A DNA stretch of 64,000 nucleotides from Flavobacterium zhairuonense (GCF_004352915.1 NZ_SJSY01000076.1:496001-560000), one strand, 5' to 3'. Positions 45,401-53,533 are shown, counted from the first letter of the stretch. Notes: generated by a model from the letters alone, not told the origin. Made by a program: numbers and translations.

Positions 45401-46385
45401 AGTTGATAATATGGATACGACTTCGGGAACCGGAATTGGACTTTCGTTGGCGCATTCGTTGGCACAACTTCATAACGGAAATTTGCAATTGATTGCTGAT
45501 GCTAAATTAAATATCTTTGAACTTGCTGTTCCCTTGCATCAAGAGGAAGAATTTATGCTTTATACTGAAACTGAAAAAGAAACAAATGAATCGGAATTTG
45601 AGAAAACAGAACTAGAAACAAAACTGGAAAAACCTCAAATTTTAATTGTTGAAGATAATCTGGATCTTTTAAATTTCATTACTTCAGAACTTTCCTCTAC
45701 TTACACTATTTTGAAAGCCGAAGATGGTGAAAAAGCACTAAAAATAATCCATAATCAAAATATTCAGCTTGTGATAAGTGATGTTTCGATGCCAAATATG
45801 GACGGAATTACAATGTGTAAAGAGATTAAAACGAATCTTGAAACGAGTCATATTCCGGTTATTTTATTGACAGCCAAAAACTCTTTAAAATCTCAGATTG
45901 ATGGTCTAGAAGTTGGCGCAGATGCTTATGTGGCGAAACCTTTTTCTATGGATTATTTGAAGGTTCAAGCCAATAATCTAATCGAAAACAGAAAACAGAT
46001 TATGAATTATTATGCGAGCTCACCCCTTTCGCATATCAAAAGTATTGCACACAATAAAACAGACGAAAAATTCCTTAAAAAGTTGGATGACGAAATTCTT
46101 AAAAATATCACGGATCCTGATTTAAGCGTTGAATCATTGGCCGAAATCATGAACATGAGTCGTTCTACTTTGTATCGAAAAATCAAAGATTTATCGAATT
46201 TGAGTCCGAATGAGTTGATCAATATTGTACGCTTAAAACGTGCCGCAGAATTGCTCTTAAACGAGAATTACAAAATGTATGAAATCGCCGAAATGGTGGG
46301 TTATAAATCGCAAACAAGCTTTGGAAGAAATTTCCAGAAACATTTTTCAATGTCGCCTTCGGATTATATTGCGATGAATAAATAG
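42456..46385 (+). CDS. Hybrid two-component system (HTCS) sensor/regulator of the PUL
   Basis: The 1309-residue protein combines a whole signalling path in one chain. After a signal peptide (ends IHAQ) come two seven-bladed propellers of Reg_prop repeats (about 25-650; for example GFMWFGTKDGLNRFDGY, LWIGTEDAGVNRFNP, LWFATENGLNLFD). Then come a Y_Y_Y domain (about 690-755), one membrane helix (about 760-783), a HisKA domain with VAHEIRTPLTLIKGP (His about 819), an ATPase domain (about 925-1035), a receiver (ILIVEDNLDLL, Asp in VISDVSMPN about 1108) and an AraC-type helix-turn-helix (about 1210-1309). It binds an oligosaccharide in the periplasm and activates the divergent susC operon. All expected catalytic residues are present. 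Confidence 0.97.
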   Translation: MRKFFLFTFLLLFSINFIHAQEYYFKHFQVEEGLSNNTVITSTQDEDGFMWFGTKDGLNRFDGYRFKTYRSQSGPINSLGSNYIQSIHAFNGIIWIGTDKGLYQYNKKTDQFKVLNEAINDRINDINHDKKGNIWFVSGNILYKYSPSKKETKTFNPNKYFITTSISRDENGEIWASSLNKLYHYSEESLSFESMNINPPANKANFRITTVYALNKNNILIGTQDHGVLVYNIKDKTTSVLQFSGKEPVFVRQFKKRGNNEIWIASESGVYVYNLKTKTSINLKKNYNDPYAISDNAAYSITIDKENGIWIGTYFGGINYHQKQYTQFKKYFPQKNQNSISGSAVREIHKDDYGDLWIGTEDAGVNRFNPKTQQFTSYPVSYYNIHALMPRKDKIWVGTFEHGLDVLDRNSGAVIKHYSANNPASGLHSNFIFSFYETKNKDLIVITTMGLYRYDEGKDVFDILKTFPETTHYTTYKEDRDGNCWAGSYRDGLFYYNPKTRKKEVFTYDYKNPNGISNNSINYIFEDSSQNLWFATENGLNLFDKKSRTFKKFTTKDGFPSNVVYSILEDKSKNLWLTTSKGLVKFGPDHKSIKIYTTANGLLSDQFNYASAFMDTNGDMYFGNLNGMISFNPKNFTKNKYTPSIFITNLQINNKDIDANENDSPIKQSISHLDELELNNDQSSFNLEFASLNYTAPELTEYWYKLENVNNDWVYLGRNNKVFFTELAPGDYVFKVKSLNSFGVWSKEVELKIRILPPFWASSYAYFFYFLLICGSFYYIIRYSQNLTQIKHNRKIKHLNDEKEKEIYQAKIDFFTNVAHEIRTPLTLIKGPLEKLLAMEYQSAEVPQNLSIMKKNTSRLLKLVNELLDFRKSEIGGLKLTFVEANISSIIRNQHLRFTPLIEERGIDFELELGEKDIFAFVDKEAFKKILSNLISNAIKYSKDKVSISLFRDDKKLTLIVKNDGNLIPFQLKDKIFEPFFRVDNMDTTSGTGIGLSLAHSLAQLHNGNLQLIADAKLNIFELAVPLHQEEEFMLYTETEKETNESEFEKTELETKLEKPQILIVEDNLDLLNFITSELSSTYTILKAEDGEKALKIIHNQNIQLVISDVSMPNMDGITMCKEIKTNLETSHIPVILLTAKNSLKSQIDGLEVGADAYVAKPFSMDYLKVQANNLIENRKQIMNYYASSPLSHIKSIAHNKTDEKFLKKLDDEILKNITDPDLSVESLAEIMNMSRSTLYRKIKDLSNLSPNELINIVRLKRAAELLLNENYKMYEIAEMVGYKSQTSFGRNFQKHFSMSPSDYIAMNK

Positions 46386-46470
46386 AATTAGATAATGTGG
46401 CAATTTGATAATTAGATAATTATTGGTTTGAGTAAATCCTTTTTCGAAATGCGCTCGTGCTCTACTTTGT

Positions 46471-46562
46471 GTAGACGCACTGCGGTGCGTCTCTACAGTA
46501 TAAAATGAGGATAATTACATATCGACACAAAGCATATCGTAGAGACGCACTGCTGTGCGTCT
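46471..46562. repeat. Paired GTAGAGACGCAC palindromes
   Basis: AGACGCAC-TGCG-GTGCGTCT (46473-46492) and GAGACGCACTGCTGTGCGTCT (from 46542) are near-perfect palindromes in the same orientation, 66 bases apart. They belong to a dispersed family and could form RNA hairpins that end the HTCS transcript. Confidence 0.75.
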
Positions 46563-46630
46563 AAGCCACGAATATCCATTACGTAAAACTTTCCTAAGAT
46601 CGAACGCCTTTATATAGAAACAAAATAATA

Positions 46631-46661
46631 GTTGACAAAAGCAACTAATTTTATATATTTG
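46631..46661 (+). promoter_or_regulatory. Bacteroidota-type promoter of the MarR-GNAT gene
   Basis: GTTG at 46631-46634 is followed after exactly 19 bases by TATATTTG at 46654-46661, a full match to TTG-N19-TAnnTTTG. The ATG at 46688 lies about 20 bases past the expected start of transcription. The ACAATGCAATATT next to it could hold an operator. Confidence 0.72.
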
Positions 46662-46687
46662 CAATACACAATGCAATATTTAAAATT

Positions 46688-47608
46688 ATGAATACTACAA
46701 CTTCAAAAATCAGAAGTTTTAATCGCTTTTATACTTCCCATTTAGATATTTTAAGCCAACATTATCTTGATAGTGATTATTCATTGACCGAAGTCCGAAT
46801 TCTTTATGAAATCAGTGAAAGCAAAATTATTACCGCACAAAAAATTACTGAAATTCTAAATCTGGATAAAGGATACGTAAGTCGCATTGTAAAACGTTTT
46901 TTAAAAGAAAACTTGATTTTAAAAGTTGCTTCATTAGATGACAAACGTGCTTTTAATATCGAACTCAGCAATTCGGGAAAGGAATTGCTTCAATCCTTAA
47001 ATAAAAAAGTAGAACAACAGATTGAAAATAAAATCGAAAATCTAGATTTCTTCGAAAAAGAGAATCTGCTTAATTCGATGCATACTATAAAAAACCTCTT
47101 ATCAGAAAATAAACCCCTTCGAAGCGATATCACCTATCGTCACGAAATTAATCCTGGTGATGTTGGCTATATCATTTATTTACATGGATTTATTTATGGC
47201 AACGAATCTAATTTTTCGAACGAATTTGAAAAATACGTTATAAAGACTTTTTACCACTTTCTAGAAAATTATTCTCCTGAATATGATCGCATTTGGATGG
47301 CTGAATACAACAATAAAATTGTAGGTTGTATTGCAATTCAACATCAAACAAATGAAGAGGCGCAGTTAAGATGGTTTTTATTGGATCCAACTTTTAGAGG
47401 ATTGGGAATCGGTAAAAAACTTTTAACCGATGCAGTAGATTTTTGCAAAGAAAAGAAATTTAAAAATGTTTTTCTGCTTACCACAAGCATGCAAGATACC
47501 GCTTTGGAAATGTATAAAAAAGCAGGTTTTACACTCACGGAATCTGTAGAAGTTACTCAATGGGGAAAAACTTTTAGAGACGAACGTTATGATCTTAAAC
47601 TAGAATAG
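46688..47608 (+). CDS. MarR-type regulator fused to GNAT acetyltransferase
   Basis: The 306-residue protein has two domains. Residues 1-145 form a MarR winged helix (LTEVRILYEISESKIITAQKI, LDKGYVSRIVKRFLKENLI, wing SLDDKRAFNIELSNSG). Residues about 150-306 form a GNAT acyltransferase with the acetyl-CoA loop RGLGIGKKLLTDAV (about 237-250) and the late ALEMYKKAGFTLTES strand. This fused architecture is widespread in bacteria. The regulator part usually represses its own gene, while the substrate of the acetyltransferase is unknown. It lies 84 bases before a thiolase gene, possibly co-transcribed. Confidence 0.93.
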   Translation: MNTTTSKIRSFNRFYTSHLDILSQHYLDSDYSLTEVRILYEISESKIITAQKITEILNLDKGYVSRIVKRFLKENLILKVASLDDKRAFNIELSNSGKELLQSLNKKVEQQIENKIENLDFFEKENLLNSMHTIKNLLSENKPLRSDITYRHEINPGDVGYIIYLHGFIYGNESNFSNEFEKYVIKTFYHFLENYSPEYDRIWMAEYNNKIVGCIAIQHQTNEEAQLRWFLLDPTFRGLGIGKKLLTDAVDFCKEKKFKNVFLLTTSMQDTALEMYKKAGFTLTESVEVTQWGKTFRDERYDLKLE

Positions 47609-47692
47609 TTTTCTTTTTTAAATTTTCTAATTAGCACATTATCTAAATTATCTAATTATCTTTAGTCTGGAAAATCGAAACAAAATCCAGAT

Positions 47693-48973
47693 ATGAACAA
47701 TACCACAACGATCAGAAAAGTTGCCATTGTTGGCTATAACCGAATTCCGTTTGCACGCGCAAATACTGCCTATTCGAATGTTGGAAATCAAGAAATGATG
47801 ACTGCCACACTAAACGGACTTATAGACAAATACAATCTAAAAGGAAAATTACTAGGCGAAGTCGCTGGTGGAGCGGTTATAAAACATTCTTACGATATGA
47901 ATTTGATCAGAGAGTGTGTAATGAAAACATCTCTAGATCCTGCAACTCCTGCTTGCGATTTGCAACAGGCTTGCGATACCGGGATAGAAAGTGCTGTTTA
48001 TATTGCCAATAAAATTGCTCTTGGCCAGATTGATTGCGGAATTGCTGGAGGTGTCGATTCAATCAGTGATATTCCGATGGCATTCAGCGAAAAACTTCGA
48101 AAAATTCTATTAGAAGCTCGACAAGCAAAATCTTTAGGCGGAAAAATTAAATCTTTCCTTAAAATTCGTCCGAAAGATTTAACGCCTTTAGTTCCTCGAA
48201 ACGAAGAATCACAAACCGGACTTTCGATGGGCGGACATACTGAAATTACGGCAAAATATTATAAAATACCAAGAGAAGATCAAGATCAATTTGCATTGAA
48301 TAGCCATTTGAAAATGGCGAAAGCTTATGACGAAGGCTTTTTTGATGATATGATCACTCCTTTCAACGGACTTGAAAAAGATAACAATTTAAGGAAAGAC
48401 AGTACAATTGAAAAATTGAGAAGTCTAAAACCCGCATTTGACAAAATAAATGGAAGCTTAACCGCAGGAAATTCTACTCCGCTTACCGACGGTGCATCTT
48501 GTATTCTGTTGGCCAGCGAAGAATGGGCAAAAGAACAAGGTCTTCCGATTTTAGCTTATGTCACTTTTGCTGAAATTGCTGCAATCGAATATGTCAAAAA
48601 GCAACAAAATCTACTTTTAGCGCCTTTATTTGCTGCTTCGCGAATGCTAGAAAAAGCTGGATTAAATCTGCAGGATTTTGATTATTATGAAATTCATGAA
48701 GCTTTTGCTGCGCAGACTTTGGCAACATTAAAAATTTGGGAAAGTCCAGAATTAAGTGCCGAAATTGGCTTAAAGAAAGCACTTGGAGCAATTGATAGAG
48801 AAAAACTGAATGTAAAAGGAAGCAGTCTTGCAGCTGCGCATCCTTTTGCTGCAACCGGAGGCCGAATTATTGGCGTATTAGCTAAACTTCTGAATGAAAA
48901 AGGTTCAGGAAGAGGCTTTATATCCATTTGCGCTGCTGGCGGACAAGGCGTTACAATGATTATTGAGAAATAA
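47693..48973 (+). CDS. Acetyl-CoA C-acyltransferase (thiolase)
   Basis: The 426-residue cytoplasmic enzyme has the thiolase catalytic set: nucleophilic Cys94 in LQQACDTGIESA, the His of EIHEAFAAQTLA (about 334) and the second Cys in ISICAAGGQG (about 413). TAGNSTPLTDGASC marks the substrate loop. The variant signatures (LQQACDTG rather than the usual CxSG) place it near the FadI-like group. It condenses or cleaves acyl-CoA in beta-oxidation or acetoacetyl-CoA metabolism. No other fatty-acid genes are near. Confidence 0.92.
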   Translation: MNNTTTIRKVAIVGYNRIPFARANTAYSNVGNQEMMTATLNGLIDKYNLKGKLLGEVAGGAVIKHSYDMNLIRECVMKTSLDPATPACDLQQACDTGIESAVYIANKIALGQIDCGIAGGVDSISDIPMAFSEKLRKILLEARQAKSLGGKIKSFLKIRPKDLTPLVPRNEESQTGLSMGGHTEITAKYYKIPREDQDQFALNSHLKMAKAYDEGFFDDMITPFNGLEKDNNLRKDSTIEKLRSLKPAFDKINGSLTAGNSTPLTDGASCILLASEEWAKEQGLPILAYVTFAEIAAIEYVKKQQNLLLAPLFAASRMLEKAGLNLQDFDYYEIHEAFAAQTLATLKIWESPELSAEIGLKKALGAIDREKLNVKGSSLAAAHPFAATGGRIIGVLAKLLNEKGSGRGFISICAAGGQGVTMIIEK

Positions 48974-48999
48974 TATTGAGTTTCATTATAAAATCATAT

Positions 49000-49053
49000 A
49001 AATCTGCTAAATCTGTGAGAGTATTTTTTTTCACGCAGATTTAGCAGATTTTT
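49000..49053. terminator. Hairpin between convergent thiolase and azoreductase genes (CGCAGATTTAGCAGATT repeat)
   Basis: The arms at 49000-49018 and 49031-49051 pair over about 19 bases with a small bulge (AAATCTGCTAAATCTG with CAGATTTAGCAGATTT). A T run is in the loop and another follows. The sequence belongs to a dispersed repeat family also seen at 25955-25985 and 63412-63491. Confidence 0.7.
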
Positions 49054-49059
49054 TTCTTC

Positions 49060-49671
49060 TTAAAAAGCAAATTCTTCAACAGCAGATAAAGCTTTTGGCA
49101 AAGCATTTTCGGCAAAATCTGGAATTGCAGTTCCTTCTACTCTAAAAGTTGTTACATCTGTCATTCCCAAAAAGCCAAATACAGTTCGTAAATACGATTC
49201 TGAGAAATCGTAGCTTTTCATTGGCCCTTCAGAAAAAACAGATCCAGATGCTATTGATAAATACACTTTTTTATTGGTTACTAATCCTTTTATTCCCTCG
49301 GCACTATAACTGAAAGTCTTACCTGCTCTTGCAATCTGGTCTATCCATCCTTTTAAAACAGCGGGAATTCCAAAATTGTATAAAGGAACTCCAATCACAA
49401 TAATATCAGATTCCAGCAAGTTTTTTATTGCTTCATCAGAATGTTTGATTGCTGCAGCCTGCTCTGCTGTATGTGTCTCTGCTGGAGCGTAAATAGCGCT
49501 TATATGAGAATCTGTCAAGTACGGCAACGGCGTTTTGGTTAAATCTAACGTTTGTATTTGGTTATCAGGATTTAGCAATGCCAATTTTTCAATAACAGCA
49601 TTAGATAATTTTGTACTAAATGAATTTTCTCCATTGGTACTTGTTATTATTTTTAGAATTTTCTGGCTCAT
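49060..49671 (-). CDS. azoR: FMN-dependent NADH-azoreductase / quinone reductase
   Basis: The 203-residue flavodoxin-fold enzyme shows the AzoR pattern: a phosphate loop (ITSTNGENSFSTKL, about 10-23), VIGVPLYNFGIPAVLKGWIDQIARAGKTFSY (about 93-122) with the FMN-contacting PLYNFG, and LSIASGSVF near 139. It reduces quinones, azo dyes and nitro compounds with NADH and is usually part of electrophile or quinone defence. The divergent HxlR gene shares its control region, which fits the known pairing of quinone-sensing HxlR regulators with azoreductase genes. Confidence 0.93.
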   Translation of the reverse strand: MSQKILKIITSTNGENSFSTKLSNAVIEKLALLNPDNQIQTLDLTKTPLPYLTDSHISAIYAPAETHTAEQAAAIKHSDEAIKNLLESDIIVIGVPLYNFGIPAVLKGWIDQIARAGKTFSYSAEGIKGLVTNKKVYLSIASGSVFSEGPMKSYDFSESYLRTVFGFLGMTDVTTFRVEGTAIPDFAENALPKALSAVEEFAF

Positions 49672-49688
49672 AATTTTTTTTCAATTAA

Positions 49689-49719
49689 TTTGTTTTCGAT
49701 ACAAACTTATTTACATTTG
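49689..49719 (+). promoter_or_regulatory. Consensus promoter of the hxlR gene, overlapping a possible azoR promoter
   Basis: TTTG at 49689-49692, a 19-base spacer and TACATTTG at 49712-49719 match the Bacteroidota consensus exactly. On the minus strand TAAGTTTG (49709-49702) could be the -7 box of azoR, although its -33 box is weak. The two promoters would overlap. Confidence 0.72.
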
Positions 49720-49734
49720 CTATACATTTTATAG

Positions 49735-49772
49735 TACTATCCTCAAGGATAGCGCTATCTTTCAGTATAGTA
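49735..49772. promoter_or_regulatory. Candidate HxlR operator
   Basis: CTATCC-TCAA-GGATAG (49737-49752) is a perfect dyad. A wider pair TACTAT (49735-49740) / ATAGTA (49767-49772) brackets it. The site lies just past the hxlR promoter and upstream of azoR, where a bound regulator could repress both. Binding is inferred. Confidence 0.6.
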
Positions 49773-49789
49773 ACATAAATTCGGTAAAA

Positions 49790-50164
49790 ATGTTCAACAA
49801 AAACCCAGAGAATATAGAAGATTTAGAATGCTCAAAACAAGCTTGTATAAGCTCGTTATTGCCTGTAAGAGATGCTTTGGAAGTTTTAAACGGCAGATGG
49901 AAATTGCCCATTTTAATTGCTCTTGGAGATCGTCCAAAACGTTTCAAAGAAATTTCTAAAGATATTGACGGAATTACAGATAAAATGCTTTCTAAAGAAC
50001 TAAAAGATTTGGAAATGAATAAGCTTGTCATTCGAACTGTTTATGATACATTCCCTCCTACTGTCGAATACAGAAGAACAGAACACAGCCGTTCTTTAGG
50101 AAATGTCATTATGGCCTTAAAAGAATGGGGAGAACTTCACAGAAAAGAAATTATCGGAAAGTAG
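49790..50164 (+). CDS. HxlR-family transcriptional regulator, partner of azoR
   Basis: I start at the ATG at 49790 (MFNKNPENIEDLECSK). The open frame reaches far upstream into azoR, but that is not credible because a promoter and operator lie between. The 124-residue protein has the HxlR winged helix (VRDALEVLNGRWKLPILIAL, RFKEISKDIDGITDKMLSKELKDLEMNKLV is the recognition region). It has two Cys before the helices (Cys15 and Cys20, ECSKQAC); a Cys in this place senses quinones or aldehydes in QorR/YodB-like members. Confidence 0.92.
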   Translation: MFNKNPENIEDLECSKQACISSLLPVRDALEVLNGRWKLPILIALGDRPKRFKEISKDIDGITDKMLSKELKDLEMNKLVIRTVYDTFPPTVEYRRTEHSRSLGNVIMALKEWGELHRKEIIGK

Positions 50165-50289
50165 ATAAAAAAGAAACAATAAGTTAAAATCTATTTAAGT
50201 AAAACTGAAACTGTAACAAAATGTAAAAAATCGTCTCTATAGATAAAAGCCACTGTTAAATCAAACCTGATACACTTAATCTTTTTACT

Positions 50290-51390
50290 ATGAGAACATT
50301 AAAATTTGCTACATTAATTATCTTCAGTTTCGTTTCATTTTCAAAAACAACTTCGCAGACCATTCAAAATGACAGCATAAAGTTGGATTATACTAAAATT
50401 TATTCGCTTGCATTAGATGGAAATCCTAAGCAGGCTTTGCCTTTATTAGCAATTGATCCTGCCAAAAAAATATCAAAAAAAGACTTAAAATTTAAAACCG
50501 ATTTTGAAAACCGATTTAAATTTAAAGAAGATAAAAGCGATTTTCTTCAAACCCGAAAATCCAAAATAGATGAATTACTAAAAATCTACAGCGATTACTG
50601 GCGCTTATCGTTCTTAGATAAAGAAAAGAAAAACGATACGTTGATTATGAAAAATGTCTTCAATTTTCTTAAAGCAAAACTTCCTTCTTCACAAAAACTG
50701 ACTTTCAATGAAGACAGTATCAATGTATATCAAAAAAAATACATTTCGAGTTTAGGATATCATAGCACTGGATTTGGCAAAACTGGCGGTTTATATGATT
50801 TATTAGTTTGGAAAACAGAAAAAGATACAGTTTATAAAGTCAATTATGACGGAAAAGAAACAGATATCAAAATCTATTTCATGGATGATTTTATAACTTT
50901 AGGATGGAGCGAATATGCCACTTTAGGACGCTATTATCCTGCAGGATGGGCAACTCAAGAAGCTCTGTTTTGTGTAAAGAAAGCCTATGATTTAAAATCT
51001 GAAACATTCAGAATTAGTTATATTGGCCACGAAGGTCGACATTTTGCTGATTACAAATTGTTTCCAAAATTAAAAGGAGTTGGTTCTGCAGATTTAGAAT
51101 ACAGAGCAAAATTAACCGAACTCGCCCTTTACTCAGAAGACGGATTGTATAAAAGAATACAGTTCTTTATCAATAATGGGAATTACGATAGTGAAAACGG
51201 ACATTCAATTGCTGCTTACTGTGTTATAAGAGATTTATCTCGAGAATTATTTCAAAACGATTACGAAAAAAATCTAGAAAAATGGAAAGCAATTCCAGCC
51301 AAAAAAATAAATGAAGCTGCCACCAAAATTCTGGAAGAAAACACAAAATCATTGGAGAAAATTCCAAATGTAGAAAAGTTTATCAAGTAA
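50290..51390 (+). CDS. Secreted protein with HExxH motif, possible zinc metallopeptidase
   Basis: I do not recognise a named family for this 366-residue protein. It starts with a signal peptide (about 1-23, TTSQ). Residues 25-150 are Lys/Asp-rich and mostly helical. Residues 247-251 read HEGRH within RISYIGHEGRHFADY, which fits the zinc-binding HExxH of zincins. Glu270 (DLEYRAKLTEL) about 20 residues later could be the third ligand, as in gluzincins. If so, it is a periplasmic or secreted peptidase. The motif is seen and the activity is inferred. It is a single gene, ending at a terminator. Confidence 0.72.
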   Translation: MRTLKFATLIIFSFVSFSKTTSQTIQNDSIKLDYTKIYSLALDGNPKQALPLLAIDPAKKISKKDLKFKTDFENRFKFKEDKSDFLQTRKSKIDELLKIYSDYWRLSFLDKEKKNDTLIMKNVFNFLKAKLPSSQKLTFNEDSINVYQKKYISSLGYHSTGFGKTGGLYDLLVWKTEKDTVYKVNYDGKETDIKIYFMDDFITLGWSEYATLGRYYPAGWATQEALFCVKKAYDLKSETFRISYIGHEGRHFADYKLFPKLKGVGSADLEYRAKLTELALYSEDGLYKRIQFFINNGNYDSENGHSIAAYCVIRDLSRELFQNDYEKNLEKWKAIPAKKINEAATKILEENTKSLEKIPNVEKFIK

Positions 51391-51415
51391 TAATCCTTAT
51401 CGATCTCATTTGAAA

Positions 51416-51452
51416 CAAACACAGCTTAAGAATTTAAGCTGTGTTTGCTTTT
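51416..51452 (+). terminator. Intrinsic terminator after the HExxH protein gene
   Basis: CAAACACAGCTTAA (51416-51429) pairs with TTAAGCTGTGTTTG (51434-51447), a perfect 14-bp stem with a 4-base loop, then CTTTTAT. Confidence 0.85.
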
Positions 51453-51622
51453 ATACTTATATTCAACTAATTAACAACAATCAATACAAAAATCATAAAT
51501 TTAAGACACCCTATTAATGTGCAAAAAAAATTACAAAAAATCGATTTTTTATAGTAAATTAGACTTTCTTATAATTCCGTTTCTAGTTTAAACTTTTGTA
51601 TCATTCATTTTAAACCGTAAAA

Positions 51623-53533
51623 ATGATGGAATCAAAAATACCCGAAGGACCTCTTGCCGATAAATGGAGCAACTACAAAGCTAAAGCTAAACTTGTAAAC
51701 CCCGCCAACAGAAAAAAACTGACTGTTATTGTCGTAGGAACCGGACTCGCCGGCGCTTCTTGTGCAGCTTCATTGGCAGAACAAGGCTATAATATCAAAT
51801 CTTTCTGTTTTCAGGATTCTGCTCGAAGAGCGCATTCCGTTGCAGCACAGGGCGGTGTAAATGCTGCAAAAAACTATAAAAATGATGGTGACAGCACATA
51901 CCGAATGTTTTATGATACCATAAAAGGCGGTGATTTTAGATCCCGAGAAGCTAATGTTTATCGTTTAGCTGAATGTTCAGCCGCTTTAATCGATCATGCT
52001 GTAGCTCAAGGCGTGCCTTTTGCAAGAGAATATGCAGGTTATTTGAATAATCGATCTTTTGGTGGCGTTCAGGTTTCAAGAACTTTTTATGCACGCGGAC
52101 AAACCGGACAACAACTTTTGCTAGGAGCTTATCAAGGTTTGCTTCGACAGGTTTCACTTGGAAAAGTGGATTTACACACGCGGCACGAAATGTTGGAATT
52201 AGTTGTAATTGATGGAAAAGCAAAAGGCATTATTGCAAGAAATCTCGAAACTGGACAATTAGAACGTCATGCCGCCGATGCCGTTGTTCTCGCCTCGGGT
52301 GGCTACGGAAAAGTATATTATCTCTCCACTTTGGCAATGGGGTGTAATAGCTCTGCTGTATGGAGAGCCCACAAAAAAGGTGCTTTTATGGCCGGTGTAA
52401 GCTGGATTCAATTTCACCCTACTTCTCTCCCACAACATGGCGAAAATCAGTCTAAATTGACTCTAATGTCGGAATCGCTTCGAAATGACGGGCGCATATG
52501 GGTTCCGAAAACTGCCAATGATGGCAGAAATGCCAATGCAATTCCCGAAGAAGAACGCGATTATTATTTAGAACGCAAATATCCGTCATTTGGAAATTTG
52601 GCACCAAGAGATATTTCGTCACGCGCTGCAAAAGAAAGAATTGATGCCGGACATGGCGTTGGACCAATGAAAAATGCTATTTATCTAGATTTTTCTGATG
52701 CGATAAAAGCGCAAGGAAAAGATAAAATTGAAGCCAAGTACAGCAATCTTTTTGCCATGTATGAGAAAATTACCGGAATCAATGCTTACAAAGAGCCAAT
52801 GCTGATTTCACCTTCGGCACATTTTACAATGGGCGGACTTTGGGTTGATTATGAATTAATGACTACAATTCCAGGTTTATTTGCCTTAGGTGAAGCTAAT
52901 TTTTCTGATCATGGTGCAAACCGTCTTGGCGCAAATTCATTGCTTCAAGCGTGCGTAGACGGCTATTTTATAGCACCTTATACAATTCCGAATTATCTTT
53001 CTGGAGAATTAAGCGCTCCAAGAACGGATATTTCGCATCCTGCTTTTGAAGAAGCCGAAAAAATAGCCAGAAGACAGCTAGATGGTTTTTTACATACCAA
53101 TGGAACACTTTCAGCAGATTATTTCCATAAAAAAATTGGACGCCTTTTATATGAAAAATGTGGTCTTTCGCGAAGCAGAAAAAAACTGGAAGAAGCTTTA
53201 ATCGAAATTCGCGAACTCAAAGCTTCATTTGAAAAAGATCTCAGAATTACTGGCGATAACACTTTAAACAGCGAACTGGAAAAAGCCGGCAGAATTGCCG
53301 ATTATATAGAATTAGCCGAACTAATGTGTTATGACGCATTACAGCGCGAAGAATCCTGTGGAGCTCATTTCAGAGAAGAATACCAAACTCCCGATGGAGA
53401 AGCCGTTAGAAATGACAAAGAATTCTGCTATGTTTCAGCCTGGGAATGGAAAGGATTAAACAACAAACCCGAACTTCACAAAGAGCCATTAACATTTGAA
53501 TCCGTTGAGCTTGCAGTGAGAAGCTATAAATAA
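51623..53533 (+). CDS. sdhA: Fumarate reductase/succinate dehydrogenase flavoprotein subunit
   Basis: The 636-residue protein has the Rossmann motif VVGTGLAGASCAASLAEQGY (about 38-57), His71 in ARRAHSVAAQGG for covalent FAD attachment, the substrate loop IQFHPTSLPQHG, and catalytic Arg and His residues in RDISSRAAKER, SAHFTMGGLWVDYEL and HGANRLGANSLLQACV. It oxidises succinate or reduces fumarate. The iron-sulfur subunit gene follows after 69 bases, but no cytochrome b gene precedes it, unlike the usual Bacteroidota sdhCAB order. The N-terminal PEGPLADKW form is of the Bacteroidota type. It is probably a second, divergent copy. Confidence 0.94.
   Translation: MMESKIPEGPLADKWSNYKAKAKLVNPANRKKLTVIVVGTGLAGASCAASLAEQGYNIKSFCFQDSARRAHSVAAQGGVNAAKNYKNDGDSTYRMFYDTIKGGDFRSREANVYRLAECSAALIDHAVAQGVPFAREYAGYLNNRSFGGVQVSRTFYARGQTGQQLLLGAYQGLLRQVSLGKVDLHTRHEMLELVVIDGKAKGIIARNLETGQLERHAADAVVLASGGYGKVYYLSTLAMGCNSSAVWRAHKKGAFMAGVSWIQFHPTSLPQHGENQSKLTLMSESLRNDGRIWVPKTANDGRNANAIPEEERDYYLERKYPSFGNLAPRDISSRAAKERIDAGHGVGPMKNAIYLDFSDAIKAQGKDKIEAKYSNLFAMYEKITGINAYKEPMLISPSAHFTMGGLWVDYELMTTIPGLFALGEANFSDHGANRLGANSLLQACVDGYFIAPYTIPNYLSGELSAPRTDISHPAFEEAEKIARRQLDGFLHTNGTLSADYFHKKIGRLLYEKCGLSRSRKKLEEALIEIRELKASFEKDLRITGDNTLNSELEKAGRIADYIELAELMCYDALQREESCGAHFREEYQTPDGEAVRNDKEFCYVSAWEWKGLNNKPELHKEPLTFESVELAVRSYK

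Larger units (their letters stand above)
46386..46687. other. Intergenic region with repeats and a promoter
   Basis: The 302 bases hold an AT-rich TTATCTAATT-type repeat (46390-46425), two AGACGCAC palindromes (46471-46496 and 46539-46562) and the promoter of the MarR-GNAT gene (46631-46661). No gene is seen. Confidence 0.7.

Noticed and set aside
49535..49789. Upstream extension of the hxlR reading frame into azoR
   Set aside because: It would overlap azoR antisense and run through a consensus promoter and a dyad operator. The ATG at 49790 gives the normal HxlR N-terminus.
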